From Achromobacter ruhlandii (GTDB lineage: Bacteria > Pseudomonadota > Gammaproteobacteria > Burkholderiales > Burkholderiaceae_B): a stretch of DNA of 64,000 nt. Position numbers and translations under genes: made by a program. Position 1 is the first letter of the stretch. Every line of letters begins with the position of its first letter. Location of the stretch: the NCBI RefSeq assembly GCF_902859695.1, contig NZ_CADIJL010000009.1, positions 1 to 64,000 on the forward strand, read 5' to 3'. A model generated the notes under the pieces. That model searched no databases. It was given only the letters and a program-made list of their open reading frames with translations, and was not told the DNA's origin. This document shows positions 17,097 to 26,439 of the stretch, in pieces.

Positions 17097-19256
17097 ATGA
17101 CGCCCGCCGCACTTCCCCCTGTCGCATTTGTCCCACGCCGCCTTCCCGCCTTCCGCCTGACCCTCGCCGCCGCCCTGCTGGCCCAGGCCGGCCTGCCCGT
17201 CCTGGCCCGCGCCGCCGACGATGTCCCGCAACTGAGTCCCGTGCGGGTCACCGGCGCGGCCGAGAAACTCTCGGATCCCGGCCAGACAGAGGGTTCCCAG
17301 TCCTACACCGCCAATACCGTCACCGTCGGCAAGACTGGCGCCAACGTGCGCGACATCCCCAACTCGGTGTCGGTGGTGACGCGCCAGCGCATGGACGACC
17401 AGAACATGGTCACGGTGGAGGACGCGCTGCGCGAAACCACCGGCGTCAGCGCCATGACCTATGGCGACGGCACCGCCTACTTCACCGCGCGCGGCTACGA
17501 GACCGACGTGCAGTTCGACGGCGTGCCCGCCAACGGCGCGCTGCAATACCTGCCCCAGTTCGACCTGGCGCTGTACGACCGCGTCGAGGTGCTGCGCGGC
17601 CCGGCCGGCCTGCTGCAGGGCTTCGGCAGCCCGGCCGGCACCGTCAACCTGGTGCGCAAGCGGCCGCTGGACACCTTCAGCCTGACCGGCGCGGTAATGG
17701 CCGGCTCGTGGAACAACTACCGCACCGAGCTGGACGCGACCGGCCCCATCACGGCCGACGGCCGGGTGCGCGCCCGCGCCGGCTTCGCCGCGCAGGACCG
17801 CGACTTCTTCTTCGACAAGGCCCACAACCGCCAGGGCCTGGCCTACGGCTCGCTCGAATTCGATCTGACCGCCAACACCACCCTGACGCTGTCGGCGGCC
17901 TACCAGCGCCAGCGCGAGGCGCCGTTCGACTACGGCCTGTCGATCTACTCGAACGGCCACATCATCGACTCGCCGCGCAAGGGCTTCTACGGCACCGACT
18001 GGTCGCGCGGCGACACCACCCTGTCGGAAATCTATTCGGAGCTGAGCCACCGCTTCGCCAATGGCTGGACCGGCCAGGTGTCGATGAACTACCGCTCGAC
18101 CGACATGGACAGCCGCTACGGCTACGTCAACGGCCCGGTCAATCCCGCCAACGATCGCGCCGGCTACCGCCTGCAGGCGCAGAAGGACCAGATCCGCTGG
18201 ATCGGCTTCGACACCCATGCCTCGGGCCCCTTCAGCCTGCTGGGCCGCACCCACCAGGCCATGATCGGCGCCAACTACGCCGAACGGCGCCAGGACAGCC
18301 GCTCGGGCGGCATGAGCCTCGGCAACGTGTCGATCCATGACATCGACGTGCCCAACCCGGACCTGCCCTACACCTCGGGCGACAACTCCAAGTCCAGCCA
18401 GATGGGCGTCTACGGCCAGTTGAGCTTCAACGTGGCCGACCCGCTGACGCTGATCGTGGGCGGACGCCAGAGCTGGTATCGCAACGCCACCCAGGCCATC
18501 CTGCCGGTGGCCGGCGACACGCAGCGCGATCCCGAGGTGCGCAAGTTCGTGCCCTACTACGGCGCGGTGGCGCAGTTGAATTCGTGGCTGTCGGCCTACG
18601 CCAGCTATTCGGACATCTACGCCTTCTCGGAAGCCTGGCAGATGACGGCCGACGGCAAGCCGCTCAAGCCGCGCACCGGCAAGCAGTACGAGATCGGCCT
18701 GAAGGGCCAGTTCCTGGACGGCGCGGCCAACGCCTCGCTGGCGCTGTTCCGCATCCGGGACAAGGACCGCGCGGTGCCCGACGACGCCAATCCGGGCCGC
18801 TACCTGGCGCAGGGCGAGGCCCAGAGCCAGGGCGTCGAGGCCGAGGTCAGCGGCCGCCTGCTGCCCAACTGGGACCTGTACGCCGGCTACACCTACCTGC
18901 AGACCCGCTACCTGTCCGACCCGACGCAGGAAGGCCAGATCGTCAACCCGGAAACGCCCAAGCATCTGTTCAAGGTCTGGACCACCTATCGTTTCACGCC
19001 CGACGTGCTGCCGGGCTGGCGCGTCGGCGGCGGCGTGCGCACGCAGAGCCGCACCAGCCGCAACAACGTCTCCTGGCAAGGCGGCTACGCGGTGGTCGAC
19101 GCGCAGATCGGCTACAAGGTGAACCGCAACCTGGACGCCTCGCTGACGCTGAACAACGTCTTCGACCGCCACTACTACGCCCGCGTGCCGTCCAACTTCT
19201 ACGGCATCTACGGCGAACCGCGCAACGTGATGCTGACGCTGCGCGCCACGTACTGA
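17097..19256 (+). CDS. TonB-dependent siderophore receptor (FhuE/FpvA-like)
   Basis: A 719-residue outer-membrane receptor. A signal peptide (about 40 residues, ending LARAADD) precedes a plug domain with TonB-box-like SPVRVTG, IPNSVSVVTRQRM and VEVLRGPAGLLQGFGSPAGTVNLV. A 22-strand barrel region follows, ending in RNVMLTLRATY with a terminal aromatic residue. No N-terminal STN signalling domain is present, so sigma/anti-sigma control is not expected. The features fit hydroxamate-type ferric-siderophore uptake. The gene is divergent from an AraC regulator and has a Fur-box-like site in its leader. Confidence 0.9.
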   Translation: MTPAALPPVAFVPRRLPAFRLTLAAALLAQAGLPVLARAADDVPQLSPVRVTGAAEKLSDPGQTEGSQSYTANTVTVGKTGANVRDIPNSVSVVTRQRMDDQNMVTVEDALRETTGVSAMTYGDGTAYFTARGYETDVQFDGVPANGALQYLPQFDLALYDRVEVLRGPAGLLQGFGSPAGTVNLVRKRPLDTFSLTGAVMAGSWNNYRTELDATGPITADGRVRARAGFAAQDRDFFFDKAHNRQGLAYGSLEFDLTANTTLTLSAAYQRQREAPFDYGLSIYSNGHIIDSPRKGFYGTDWSRGDTTLSEIYSELSHRFANGWTGQVSMNYRSTDMDSRYGYVNGPVNPANDRAGYRLQAQKDQIRWIGFDTHASGPFSLLGRTHQAMIGANYAERRQDSRSGGMSLGNVSIHDIDVPNPDLPYTSGDNSKSSQMGVYGQLSFNVADPLTLIVGGRQSWYRNATQAILPVAGDTQRDPEVRKFVPYYGAVAQLNSWLSAYASYSDIYAFSEAWQMTADGKPLKPRTGKQYEIGLKGQFLDGAANASLALFRIRDKDRAVPDDANPGRYLAQGEAQSQGVEAEVSGRLLPNWDLYAGYTYLQTRYLSDPTQEGQIVNPETPKHLFKVWTTYRFTPDVLPGWRVGGGVRTQSRTSRNNVSWQGGYAVVDAQIGYKVNRNLDASLTLNNVFDRHYYARVPSNFYGIYGEPRNVMLTLRATY

Positions 19257-19325
19257 CGCGCGCGTGGGGTCCGGTCCGACAACGGGCCGGCGCTCCGCCC
19301 TGTCAAACGGCCGCCGGGATTGATC

Positions 19326-19355
19326 GGTTAAGGTGTAGCCCCACACCCCTTAACC
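19326..19355. promoter_or_regulatory. Inverted repeat before GntP permease gene
   Basis: GGTTAAGGTGT and ACACCCCTTAACC flank AGCCCC, giving 8-bp outer arms and 3-bp inner arms with a two-base bulge. The element lies about 20 bases before the GntP start at 19376 and 70 bases after the TonB receptor stop. It has no U-tract, so an operator or leader hairpin is more likely than a terminator. Confidence 0.4.
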
Positions 19356-19375
19356 CTTCATTCCTGGAGTAATGA

Positions 19376-20770
19376 ATGACCGGATTGATTATCGTGGTGG
19401 CGGCGCTGGCATTCCTGATGCTGGCGGCGTATCGAGGCTACAGCGTCATCCTGTGCGCGCCCATCGCGGCCATGGGCGCGGTGCTGCTGACCGACCCGTC
19501 GGCGCTGGCGCCGGTGTTCTCGGGCATCTTCATGGAGCGCATGGCGGGTTTCGCCAAGCTCTATTTCCCGGTGTTCCTGCTGGGCGCGGTGTTCGGCAAG
19601 CTGATCGAGCTGTCGGGTTTCTCGCGCGCCATCGTGCAGGCGGTGCTGCGGCTGATCGGCGCCGAGCGCGCCATCATCGCCATCGTGCTGGTGTGCGCGG
19701 TACTGACCTACGGCGGCGTGTCGCTGTTCGTGGTGGTGTTCGCGGTCTACCCGTTCGCGGCCGAGATGTTCCGCCAGGGCGGCATTCCCAAGCGGCTGAT
19801 GCCGGGCGCGATCGCGCTGGGCGCGTTCACCTTCACCATGACGGCGCTGCCGGGCACGCCGCAGATCCAGAACATCATCCCCACCACCTTCTTCGAGACC
19901 ACCACCTGGGCCGCGCCCTGGCTGGGGCTGATCGGCGCGGCCTTCACGCTGACCGTCGGGGTGGCCTACCTGGAATGGCGCCGCAAGCGCGCCGCGCTGG
20001 CAGGCGAAGGCTACGGCACCGAGCTGCGCAACGAACCAGACACGCCGGCCGGCGGACGCGAGCATCACCCGCTGGTCGCGCTGCTGCCGCTGGTGGTGGT
20101 GGGCGTGGCCAACTACCTGCTGACGCGCTGGGTTCCCGGCTGGTACCCGGCCGGCTCGCAGGTCGACCTGCCCGGCCTGCCGCAGCCCATGCCGGTCAAC
20201 GCCCAGGACCAGGTGGCGCTGTGGGCAGTGATGGGCGCGCTGATCGCTGGCATCGTCACCATCCTGCTGTTCTCGTTCTCGCACATCAAGGCGCATTTCG
20301 CCGAAGGCAGCAAGAGCGCGGTCTCCGGCGCGCTGCTGGCGTCCATGAATACCGCCGCTGAATACGGCTTCGGCGGCGTGATCGCGGCCCTGCCCGGCTT
20401 CCTGATGGTGGCCAGCGCGCTCAAGGCGATTCCGGACCCGCTGGTGGGCGAGGCGGTGGCGGTGACCTCGCTGGCCGGCATCACCGGCTCGGCCTCGGGC
20501 GGCATGAGCATCGCGCTGGCGGCCATGGCGCAGACCTTCATCGACAGCGCCCAGGCGGCCGGCATTCCCATGGAGGTGCTGCACCGCATCGCCGCCATGG
20601 CCTCCGGCGGCATGGACACGCTGCCGCATAACGGCGCCGTCATCACGCTGCTGGCCGTCACCGGCCTGACCCATCGCCAGTCCTACGGCGACATCTTCGC
20701 CATCACGCTGATCTCGACGCTGTCGGTGTTCCTGGTGATCGCCGTGTACTACCTGACCGGCATCGTCTGA
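19376..20770 (+). CDS. GntP-family gluconate/carboxylate permease
   Basis: A 464-residue permease with about twelve hydrophobic spans. FPVFLLGAVFGKLIELSGFSRAI, YGGVSLFVVVFAVYPFA and the late SASGGMSIALAAM and SGGMDTLPHNGAVITLL are typical of the GntP/citrate-proton symporter group. It imports a sugar acid or short carboxylate; which one is not clear. GGAG sits seven bases before ATG 19376, preferred over an out-of-frame ATG at 19372. Its 3' end overlaps that of a convergent LysR gene by 22 bases. Confidence 0.85.
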   Translation: MTGLIIVVAALAFLMLAAYRGYSVILCAPIAAMGAVLLTDPSALAPVFSGIFMERMAGFAKLYFPVFLLGAVFGKLIELSGFSRAIVQAVLRLIGAERAIIAIVLVCAVLTYGGVSLFVVVFAVYPFAAEMFRQGGIPKRLMPGAIALGAFTFTMTALPGTPQIQNIIPTTFFETTTWAAPWLGLIGAAFTLTVGVAYLEWRRKRAALAGEGYGTELRNEPDTPAGGREHHPLVALLPLVVVGVANYLLTRWVPGWYPAGSQVDLPGLPQPMPVNAQDQVALWAVMGALIAGIVTILLFSFSHIKAHFAEGSKSAVSGALLASMNTAAEYGFGGVIAALPGFLMVASALKAIPDPLVGEAVAVTSLAGITGSASGGMSIALAAMAQTFIDSAQAAGIPMEVLHRIAAMASGGMDTLPHNGAVITLLAVTGLTHRQSYGDIFAITLISTLSVFLVIAVYYLTGIV

Positions 20771-21669
20771 GCGGCCGGCCCGAAGGCCTGGCCGAAGATC
20801 TCGGCCAGCCACTGGCTGAACACCCGCACCCGCGCCGACACCTGGCGGTTCTGCGGGTACAGCACCGACACCGGCATGGGCGCCGGCGGCGCCCCCGGCA
20901 GCACCTCCTTGAGCCGGCCGGCGGCCAGGTCGTCGGCCACCCGGTAGCGCGGCACCTGGATCAGCCCCAGGCCGGCCAGCGCCGCGCTGGCATAGAGTTC
21001 GGCGCCATTGACGCTGACGACCGAGCCCGGCCGGGCCAGCACATTGCGCCCGTCCACCATGAAATCCAGCGGCACGCTGCGGCCGGTGGAAGACGACACG
21101 TAATCCACCGCGCGGTGCCCTTCCAGGTCATCGACCGTGGCCGGCTCGCCGTATCGCGCCAGGTAGGCCGGGCTGGCGACGGTGACCTGCGGCATCAGCG
21201 CGATCTGGCGGCCCACCAGCGACGAATCCTGCAGCGCGCCGGCGCGCAGCACGCAGTCCACGCCCTCGCGCACCAGGTCCACCAGCCGGTCGTCTTCGCC
21301 CAGGTGCAGCACCAGATCGGGATAGCGCTCCAGGAAGCCCGGCAACGCCGGCATGACGAACACCCGCGCCAGCGTGCCTTGCAGGTTGACCCGCAGCAGG
21401 CCCTTGGGCGCGGTGTTCAGGAAGGCGCCATCCGCTTCCTCCAGGTCGGCCAGCAGGCGCACGCAGCGGCGGTAATAGGCCTCGCCGTCATGGGTCAGCC
21501 GCACCTGGCGCGTGGTGCGTTCCAGCAGCCGCGCCCCCAGGCGTTTTTCCATGCGCTTGACCAGGTTGGTGACGGTCGCGCGGGGAATCCGCAGGTCTTC
21601 CGACGCCTTGGAGAAACTGCGCCGTTCGGCGATGCGGACGAATACCTGCATTTCCTGGAAGCGATCCAT
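20749..21669 (-). CDS. LysR-family transcriptional regulator
   Basis: A 306-residue LTTR of the CrgA-like group. The N-terminus is MDRFQEMQVFVRIAERRSFSKA, with PRATVTNLVKRMEKRLGARLLER as recognition helix, followed by an effector domain with GVDCVLRAGALQDSSLVGR. It is divergent from the SDR gene at 21795, 125 bases away, so that gene is the likely target. It overlaps the end of the GntP permease tail to tail. Confidence 0.9.
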   Translation of the reverse strand: MDRFQEMQVFVRIAERRSFSKASEDLRIPRATVTNLVKRMEKRLGARLLERTTRQVRLTHDGEAYYRRCVRLLADLEEADGAFLNTAPKGLLRVNLQGTLARVFVMPALPGFLERYPDLVLHLGEDDRLVDLVREGVDCVLRAGALQDSSLVGRQIALMPQVTVASPAYLARYGEPATVDDLEGHRAVDYVSSSTGRSVPLDFMVDGRNVLARPGSVVSVNGAELYASAALAGLGLIQVPRYRVADDLAAGRLKEVLPGAPPAPMPVSVLYPQNRQVSARVRVFSQWLAEIFGQAFGPAAQTMPVR

Positions 21670-21794
21670 ACGTTCGCCCTATTATTAATGCCAATGAAAT
21701 TATGTTAGCAAAACACGGGTAATTATCTTTGCCTTGGAATAGTCCATGATTCGCCTCACCCCATGAGCCGTCTTACATTCCTCCAGGAGTCTCC

Positions 21795-22538
21795 ATGAAT
21801 TCGCAGCTTTCCCAACGCGTCGCCCTGGTCACCGGCGCTTCGCGCGGCATCGGCGCCGCGATCGCGCGCCGCCTGGCCGTCGACGGTTTCGCCGTCGCCA
21901 TCAACTACGCCGCCAGCGCGGCCGAAGCCGACGCCCTGGCCGGCGAGATCCGCGCCGCGGGCGGCCGGGCGCTGGCGGTGCGGGCCGACGTGTCCAAAGC
22001 CGCCGAGGTGCGCGCCATGTTCGACCAGGTCGAGGCCGGCCTGGGACGCATCGACGTGCTGGTCAACAGCGCCGGCGTGCTGAAGCTGCAGGCGCTGGCC
22101 GAAGCCACCGACGAGGTCTACGACCAGACCTTCGACATCAACACCCGCGGCACCTTCAACACCCTGCGCGAGGCCGGCACGCGGCTGGCCGATGGCGGCA
22201 GCATCGTCAACGTCTCCAGCACCACGCTGGCGCTGAACCTGCCCACCTACGGCCTCTACATCGCCAGCAAGGCGGCGGTGGAAGGCTTTACCCGCGTGTT
22301 CGCCAAGGAACTGCGCGGCCGCCGCATCACGGTCAACGCCGTGGCGCCGGGCCCGGTCGCCACCGACCTGTTCAAGCAGGGCAAGAGCCCCGAGCTGATC
22401 GAGCACTACGCCAAGATGCCGCCGCTGGAACGCCTGGGCGAACCGGAGGACATCGCCGGCATCGTGTCATTCCTGGCCGGGGCCGACGGCGGCTGGATCA
22501 ACGGCCAGGTGCTGCGCGCCAACGGCGGCATCGCCTGA
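21795..22538 (+). CDS. SDR-family oxidoreductase
   Basis: A 247-residue classical SDR. It has TGASRGIGAAIAR at the N-terminus, an NSAG variant of NNAG, VNVSSTT with the catalytic serine, YIASK as the Tyr-x3-Lys catalytic motif, and GWINGQVLRANGG at the C-terminus. It is predicted to be NADP-linked from the basic surroundings, probably acting on a ketone or aldehyde. A good RBS (CAGGAG) precedes the ATG. It is divergent from a CrgA-like LysR regulator, a very common pairing. Confidence 0.88.
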   Translation: MNSQLSQRVALVTGASRGIGAAIARRLAVDGFAVAINYAASAAEADALAGEIRAAGGRALAVRADVSKAAEVRAMFDQVEAGLGRIDVLVNSAGVLKLQALAEATDEVYDQTFDINTRGTFNTLREAGTRLADGGSIVNVSSTTLALNLPTYGLYIASKAAVEGFTRVFAKELRGRRITVNAVAPGPVATDLFKQGKSPELIEHYAKMPPLERLGEPEDIAGIVSFLAGADGGWINGQVLRANGGIA

Positions 22539-22591
22539 CGCGCCGGGCCGGCGCGGATGCTACTGTTGCGTCTGTGCCAGGAATCGACGCA

Positions 22592-23281
22592 ATGGACTCG
22601 ACGACAATGCTCCGTGCAATCCGCGCTCCCCATCCAGAAAACGCCCGGCGCGGCGCTCGCCGCCCCGCGGCCGGCCCGCGGGCCAGCGCCGTCGTGGCCG
22701 CGGCACTGTGCCTGGCCCCGCTGGCCGCGCTGGCCGCGCCCGACGTGCGCACCGGCGACCTGATCTTCCAGCAATCCCGCTCCGCCCAGAGCCAGGCGAT
22801 CCAGCAGGCCACCCATTCGCCCTACAGCCACATGGGCATGATCGTGATGCGCCAGGGCGCGCCCTATGTGCTGGAAGCCGCCGCCACGGTCAGCTACACG
22901 CCGCTGGCCCAATGGGCGGCGCAGGGCGAAAACGGAAAATACGTCGTCAAGCGCCTGCGCGACGCGTCGCGGCTGACGCCCGAGACGCGCGAACAGTTGG
23001 CCAGCACCGGCGCGCGCTATCTCGGCAAGCCGTACGATGCGGCCTTCGGCTGGTCGGACGACCGGATCTATTGCTCCGAGCTGGTCTGGAAGATCTACCA
23101 GCGCACGCTGGGCCTGCAGATCGGCGCGCTGCAACCCCTCAAGCAGTTCGACCTGAGCTCGCCCACCGTGCGCGCCACGATGCAGGCGCGCTACGGCAAG
23201 GACATCCCGTGGGAGGAACCCATCATCTCCCCGGCCGCGATGTTCGACTCGCCGCTGCTAACCACGGTCCCGGACCGCTGA
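22592..23281 (+). CDS. YiiX/YebB-like permuted papain-fold (NlpC/P60) amidase
   Basis: A 229-residue exported protein. An N-terminal signal region ends near LAALAAPDVR. The permuted papain-like core follows: GDLIFQQSRSAQSQAIQ, then ATHSPYSHMGMIV with the catalytic histidine, and IYCSELVWK with the catalytic cysteine. In permuted members histidine and cysteine appear in the order seen here. Homologues (E. coli YiiX) hydrolyse amide or lipid-linked bonds at the envelope; the precise substrate is unknown. ATG 22592 follows AGGA; a GTG at 22574 is possible. Confidence 0.78.
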   Translation: MDSTTMLRAIRAPHPENARRGARRPAAGPRASAVVAAALCLAPLAALAAPDVRTGDLIFQQSRSAQSQAIQQATHSPYSHMGMIVMRQGAPYVLEAAATVSYTPLAQWAAQGENGKYVVKRLRDASRLTPETREQLASTGARYLGKPYDAAFGWSDDRIYCSELVWKIYQRTLGLQIGALQPLKQFDLSSPTVRATMQARYGKDIPWEEPIISPAAMFDSPLLTTVPDR

Positions 23282-23344
23282 CGCGGCGGGTGGCGCGACC
23301 GGTCGCGCAATCGGCGGCGGCGCCACCGGCCGCCCGGGCCACGC

Positions 23345-24226
23345 CTATTGCGGCATGTCGAAGCCCTGCTCGCGCAGGTACTTGGCCACCACCGGCTGCC
23401 ACTTCTGCGGCGCGTGGGTGAACAGGCTGTGGCCGTTCTCGCCGTCGGGCCCCATGGGCACGAAGGTGGCGTGGCCGCCGGCCTGGTTGTAGGCCTCGAC
23501 CCAGCGCCTGGGCCAGTCCGGCCCCCAGTACAGGTCGTTCTCGGTATAGATCCACAACATCGGCAGCCGCGTGGCCTGGCCATAGCCCGCGTACGTGGCC
23601 TGCAGGCGCTCGGGGCCGCACGGCTTGCCGGGCGAGCGCACCGGATCGCCGCCCGAGCCGCCGGCGAAGTTGATGGCGGTCTTCACCCCCGCGGGGTTCT
23701 GCGCCGCCAGCGCCACGGTCGAGCCGCCGCCCACCGACTGCCCCAGCACCACCACCCTGGCCGGGTCCACGTCCGGACGCTGCGCCATGACCCGCAGCAC
23801 CTGGTCGATCTGGCTGGCGGCGCGGTCGAACATCGGGGTGAAGCGGCGCTCGCCGCAGGGGCCGCTGTTCTCCAGGTCCGGCCCGCCGGTGACGCCATAG
23901 CCCAGGCGCACCGGCAGCGCGACCACGAAGCCGGCATCGGTGAAGAACCTGGACGCCGCCGCGTAGCGCGCCCGTCCCAGCTTGGCGCGGCCGGCGGCGT
24001 CGCCGGCCCGGCCATGGTTGATCACGATCAGCGGATGACGGCCCTCGCCGGCCGGCGTGAAGACGGTCACCACGACTTCGCCCGTGGCGGTGCCGCCGTT
24101 CTCCAGGGCCACCCGCACCGGCACCTTCTGCACGCTTTCGTTGGAGGCCAGCTTGGGCGGCGGCGCGGCGCACGCCGTCAAGAGTCCCAGTCCGCCGATC
24201 ATCGTGATTCTTGCCAGAACACCCAT
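23345..24226 (-). CDS. Lipoprotein alpha/beta-hydrolase (dienelactone-hydrolase-like)
   Basis: A 293-residue protein. The signal peptide ends in LLTAC, a lipobox, so it is probably lipidated. An alpha/beta-hydrolase core follows, with LIVINHGRAGD, the nucleophile elbow VVLGQSVGGGS and a late DGENGHSLF with the catalytic histidine. It would cleave an ester in the periplasm or at the outer membrane; the substrate is unknown. The start at 24226 puts the signal peptide at the N-terminus; the upstream frame adds a basic non-conserved stretch. Confidence 0.75.
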   Translation of the reverse strand: MGVLARITMIGGLGLLTACAAPPPKLASNESVQKVPVRVALENGGTATGEVVVTVFTPAGEGRHPLIVINHGRAGDAAGRAKLGRARYAAASRFFTDAGFVVALPVRLGYGVTGGPDLENSGPCGERRFTPMFDRAASQIDQVLRVMAQRPDVDPARVVVLGQSVGGGSTVALAAQNPAGVKTAINFAGGSGGDPVRSPGKPCGPERLQATYAGYGQATRLPMLWIYTENDLYWGPDWPRRWVEAYNQAGGHATFVPMGPDGENGHSLFTHAPQKWQPVVAKYLREQGFDMPQ

Positions 24227-24430
24227 GTTGCCCCTCGTCAGGAATAGGCTCGCCGCCCGGGTGAGCGCAAGATACTCCGAGCGCGCCCGCCCCGCCATCG
24301 TCGCGAACCCGGCTCGCGGCGATTTATTCCAGGCCGGACTCATTCCATGAAAATTACTTGTTTGTCGTGATCAACGACCGGGCCTAGCATGACCGGCATC
24401 GCCCACGATTCCAACGGAGACAGCAAGCCC

Positions 24431-25225
24431 ATGAGCGCCCCGATTCCCGCCTTTCCCCACAGCCACATCGAGCGCGACGCGCGCGGCGTCTACACGCTGC
24501 GGATCGACGACGCCAAGAGCCTGAACATCCTGGCCTCGCCGGTCACGCTGGGCCTGACCGCCGCCGTGCGCTGGATCGCCGCGCAGGCCGACGCCCGCGC
24601 GCTGGTGCTGCGCGGCAGCGGCGACAAGGCCTTCGTCGGCGGCGCCAACATCTATGAAATGGCCGAGCTGGATCCGGACGGCGGCCGCGCCTTCATCACC
24701 CGCCTGCGCGACCTGTGCGAAGCGGTGCGCGCGGTGCCGGTGCCGACCATCGCCCGCCTGCCCGGCTTCTGCCTGGGCGCCGGCATGGAACTGGCGGCGG
24801 CCTGCGACATCCGCCTGGGTTCGCGCGACGGCGTCTTCGGCATGCCCGAAGTACAGGTCGGCATTCCATCGGTGATCCACGCCGTGCTGCTGCCGTCACT
24901 GATCGGCCCGGGCGCCACCCACTGGCTGCTGCTGACCGGGGCCACGGTCGATGCCGAGCAGGCGCTGCGCTGGGGCTTCCTGCAATTCCTGTGCGAGGCC
25001 GGCGAGCTGGACGCGCTGGTCGAGCGCACCGTCGCGCCCATCGCCCACAGCGGGCCGCTGGCGGTGCGGTCACAGAAAGCGCTGCTGCGCTACTGGGAGA
25101 CGTCCACGGTCGAGGCCGGCCTGGACCGCAGTGTGGACGCCTTCGGCGCGGCCTTCACCACCGACGAACCGAGCCGCTACATGGCGCCGTTCCTGGCCCG
25201 CAAGCGCGCGCGGGAGGCGCAATGA
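24431..25225 (+). CDS. Enoyl-CoA hydratase/isomerase-family protein
   Basis: A 264-residue crotonase-fold enzyme. The oxyanion-hole segments are GDKAFVGGANIYEM and LPGFCLGAGMELAAACDIRLG, and GMPEVQVGIPSVIHAVLLP carries the glutamate of the second active-site region. It would hydrate or isomerise an acyl-CoA. The stop overlaps the CoA-transferase ATG (ATGA), so the two are coupled. GGAGA lies 11 bases before the chosen ATG; a farther ATG at 24389 is less well spaced. Confidence 0.87.
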   Translation: MSAPIPAFPHSHIERDARGVYTLRIDDAKSLNILASPVTLGLTAAVRWIAAQADARALVLRGSGDKAFVGGANIYEMAELDPDGGRAFITRLRDLCEAVRAVPVPTIARLPGFCLGAGMELAAACDIRLGSRDGVFGMPEVQVGIPSVIHAVLLPSLIGPGATHWLLLTGATVDAEQALRWGFLQFLCEAGELDALVERTVAPIAHSGPLAVRSQKALLRYWETSTVEAGLDRSVDAFGAAFTTDEPSRYMAPFLARKRAREAQ

Positions 25226-26367
25226 CGGCCCCGGCCAGCGGCCCGCTGGCCGGCGTGCGGGTGGTCGACATGACCTCGGTCGGCATGGGCCCCTACGCCA
25301 CCCAGATCCTGGGCGACATGGGCGCCGAAATCATCAAGGTCGAAGCGCCCGAGGGCGACGTGTTCCGCGCCTCGGCGCCGGCCGCCTCGCCCGGCATGGG
25401 CGCGGTCTACCTGAACCTGAACCGCAACAAGCACAGCGTCACCCTGAACGCCAAGGACGCGGACGACCGGCAACGGCTGCTGCGGCTGGTCGACGGCGCC
25501 GACGTCTTCATCTCCAACGTGCGGCCGCGCGCGCTGGCGCGGATCGGCCTGGACGCCGCCAGCCTGCGCGCGCGCAACCCGCGCCTGATCTATTGCTCGG
25601 CGGTGGGCTTCGGCCAGGACGGCCCTTACGCCGCCCGGCCGGCCTTCGACGACATCATCCAGGCCATGAGCGGCCTGGCCGACCTGCAGGGCCGCAACAG
25701 CGGCGCGCCGGCCTACATCAACACCATCATGGCCGACAAGGTGGCCGGGCTGACGCTGGCCTACGCCATCCCGATGGCGCTGTACGAGCGCGAGAAATCC
25801 GGCCAGGGCCAGGCGATCGAGGTGCCGATGTTCGAGACGCTGGTGTCCTTCACCCTGATCGAGCACCTGGGCGGGCGCACTTTCGACCCGCCGCGCGGCG
25901 GCATGGGCTACAGCCGCGTGCTGTCGCCCGAGCGCCGGCCCTACCGCACCCGCGACGGCTTCCTGGCGCTGCTGCCGTATACCGACGCGCAATGGCAGCG
26001 CTTCTTCACCCTGGCCGAACGCGCCGACCTGGCCGCCGACCCGCGCTACGCCAGCGCACAGACCCGCGCCCGCCACTTCGACGCGCTGTACGCCGACCTG
26101 GCGGCCATCGTCGCGCTGCGCGGCACCGACGACTGGCTGGCGCTGCTGGCCGAAGCCGACATCCCGCACTCGCGCGTCAACCCGCCCGAGGCGCTGTTCG
26201 ACGACCCGCACCTGGCCGCCACCGGTTTTTTCCAGCGGGTCGAGCATCCCACCGAGGGCGCGCTCACGGCCACCGCGATCCCGGTGCGCTTCTCGCGCAC
26301 GCCCGGGTCGATCCGCCGCCTGGCGCCACGCCAGGACGCGGATCGCGATATGCTCGATCCGGATTGA
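25222..26367 (+). CDS. Class III (CaiB/BaiF) CoA-transferase
   Basis: A 381-residue family III CoA-transferase. The N-terminus PLAGVRVVDMTSVGMGPYATQILGDMGAEIIKVE includes the aspartate region used as acceptor in the family. NLNRNKHSVTLN, FGQDGPYAARPAFDDIIQAMSG and IEVPMFETLVSF are standard segments. It transfers CoA between carboxylic acids. With the adjacent enoyl-CoA hydratase it forms an acyl-CoA degradation step pair, and a LysR regulator follows. The natural substrate is unknown. Confidence 0.88.
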   Translation: MTAPASGPLAGVRVVDMTSVGMGPYATQILGDMGAEIIKVEAPEGDVFRASAPAASPGMGAVYLNLNRNKHSVTLNAKDADDRQRLLRLVDGADVFISNVRPRALARIGLDAASLRARNPRLIYCSAVGFGQDGPYAARPAFDDIIQAMSGLADLQGRNSGAPAYINTIMADKVAGLTLAYAIPMALYEREKSGQGQAIEVPMFETLVSFTLIEHLGGRTFDPPRGGMGYSRVLSPERRPYRTRDGFLALLPYTDAQWQRFFTLAERADLAADPRYASAQTRARHFDALYADLAAIVALRGTDDWLALLAEADIPHSRVNPPEALFDDPHLAATGFFQRVEHPTEGALTATAIPVRFSRTPGSIRRLAPRQDADRDMLDPD

Positions 26368-26439
26368 TTCCCCGGGACGCGGCGGATGCGGGCTTGCGCG
26401 CGCCGGCCCCGGGGCGCCCGCCCCCTTTCCGTCCCGATC

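Noticed and set aside
16959..19346. Very long open frame on the minus strand across the first TonB receptor
   Set aside because: It is low-complexity (Ala/Gly/Arg/His-rich), antisense to a clear receptor, and joins the AraC gene only because GC-rich DNA lacks stops. The real AraC gene ends at its normal start 16958.
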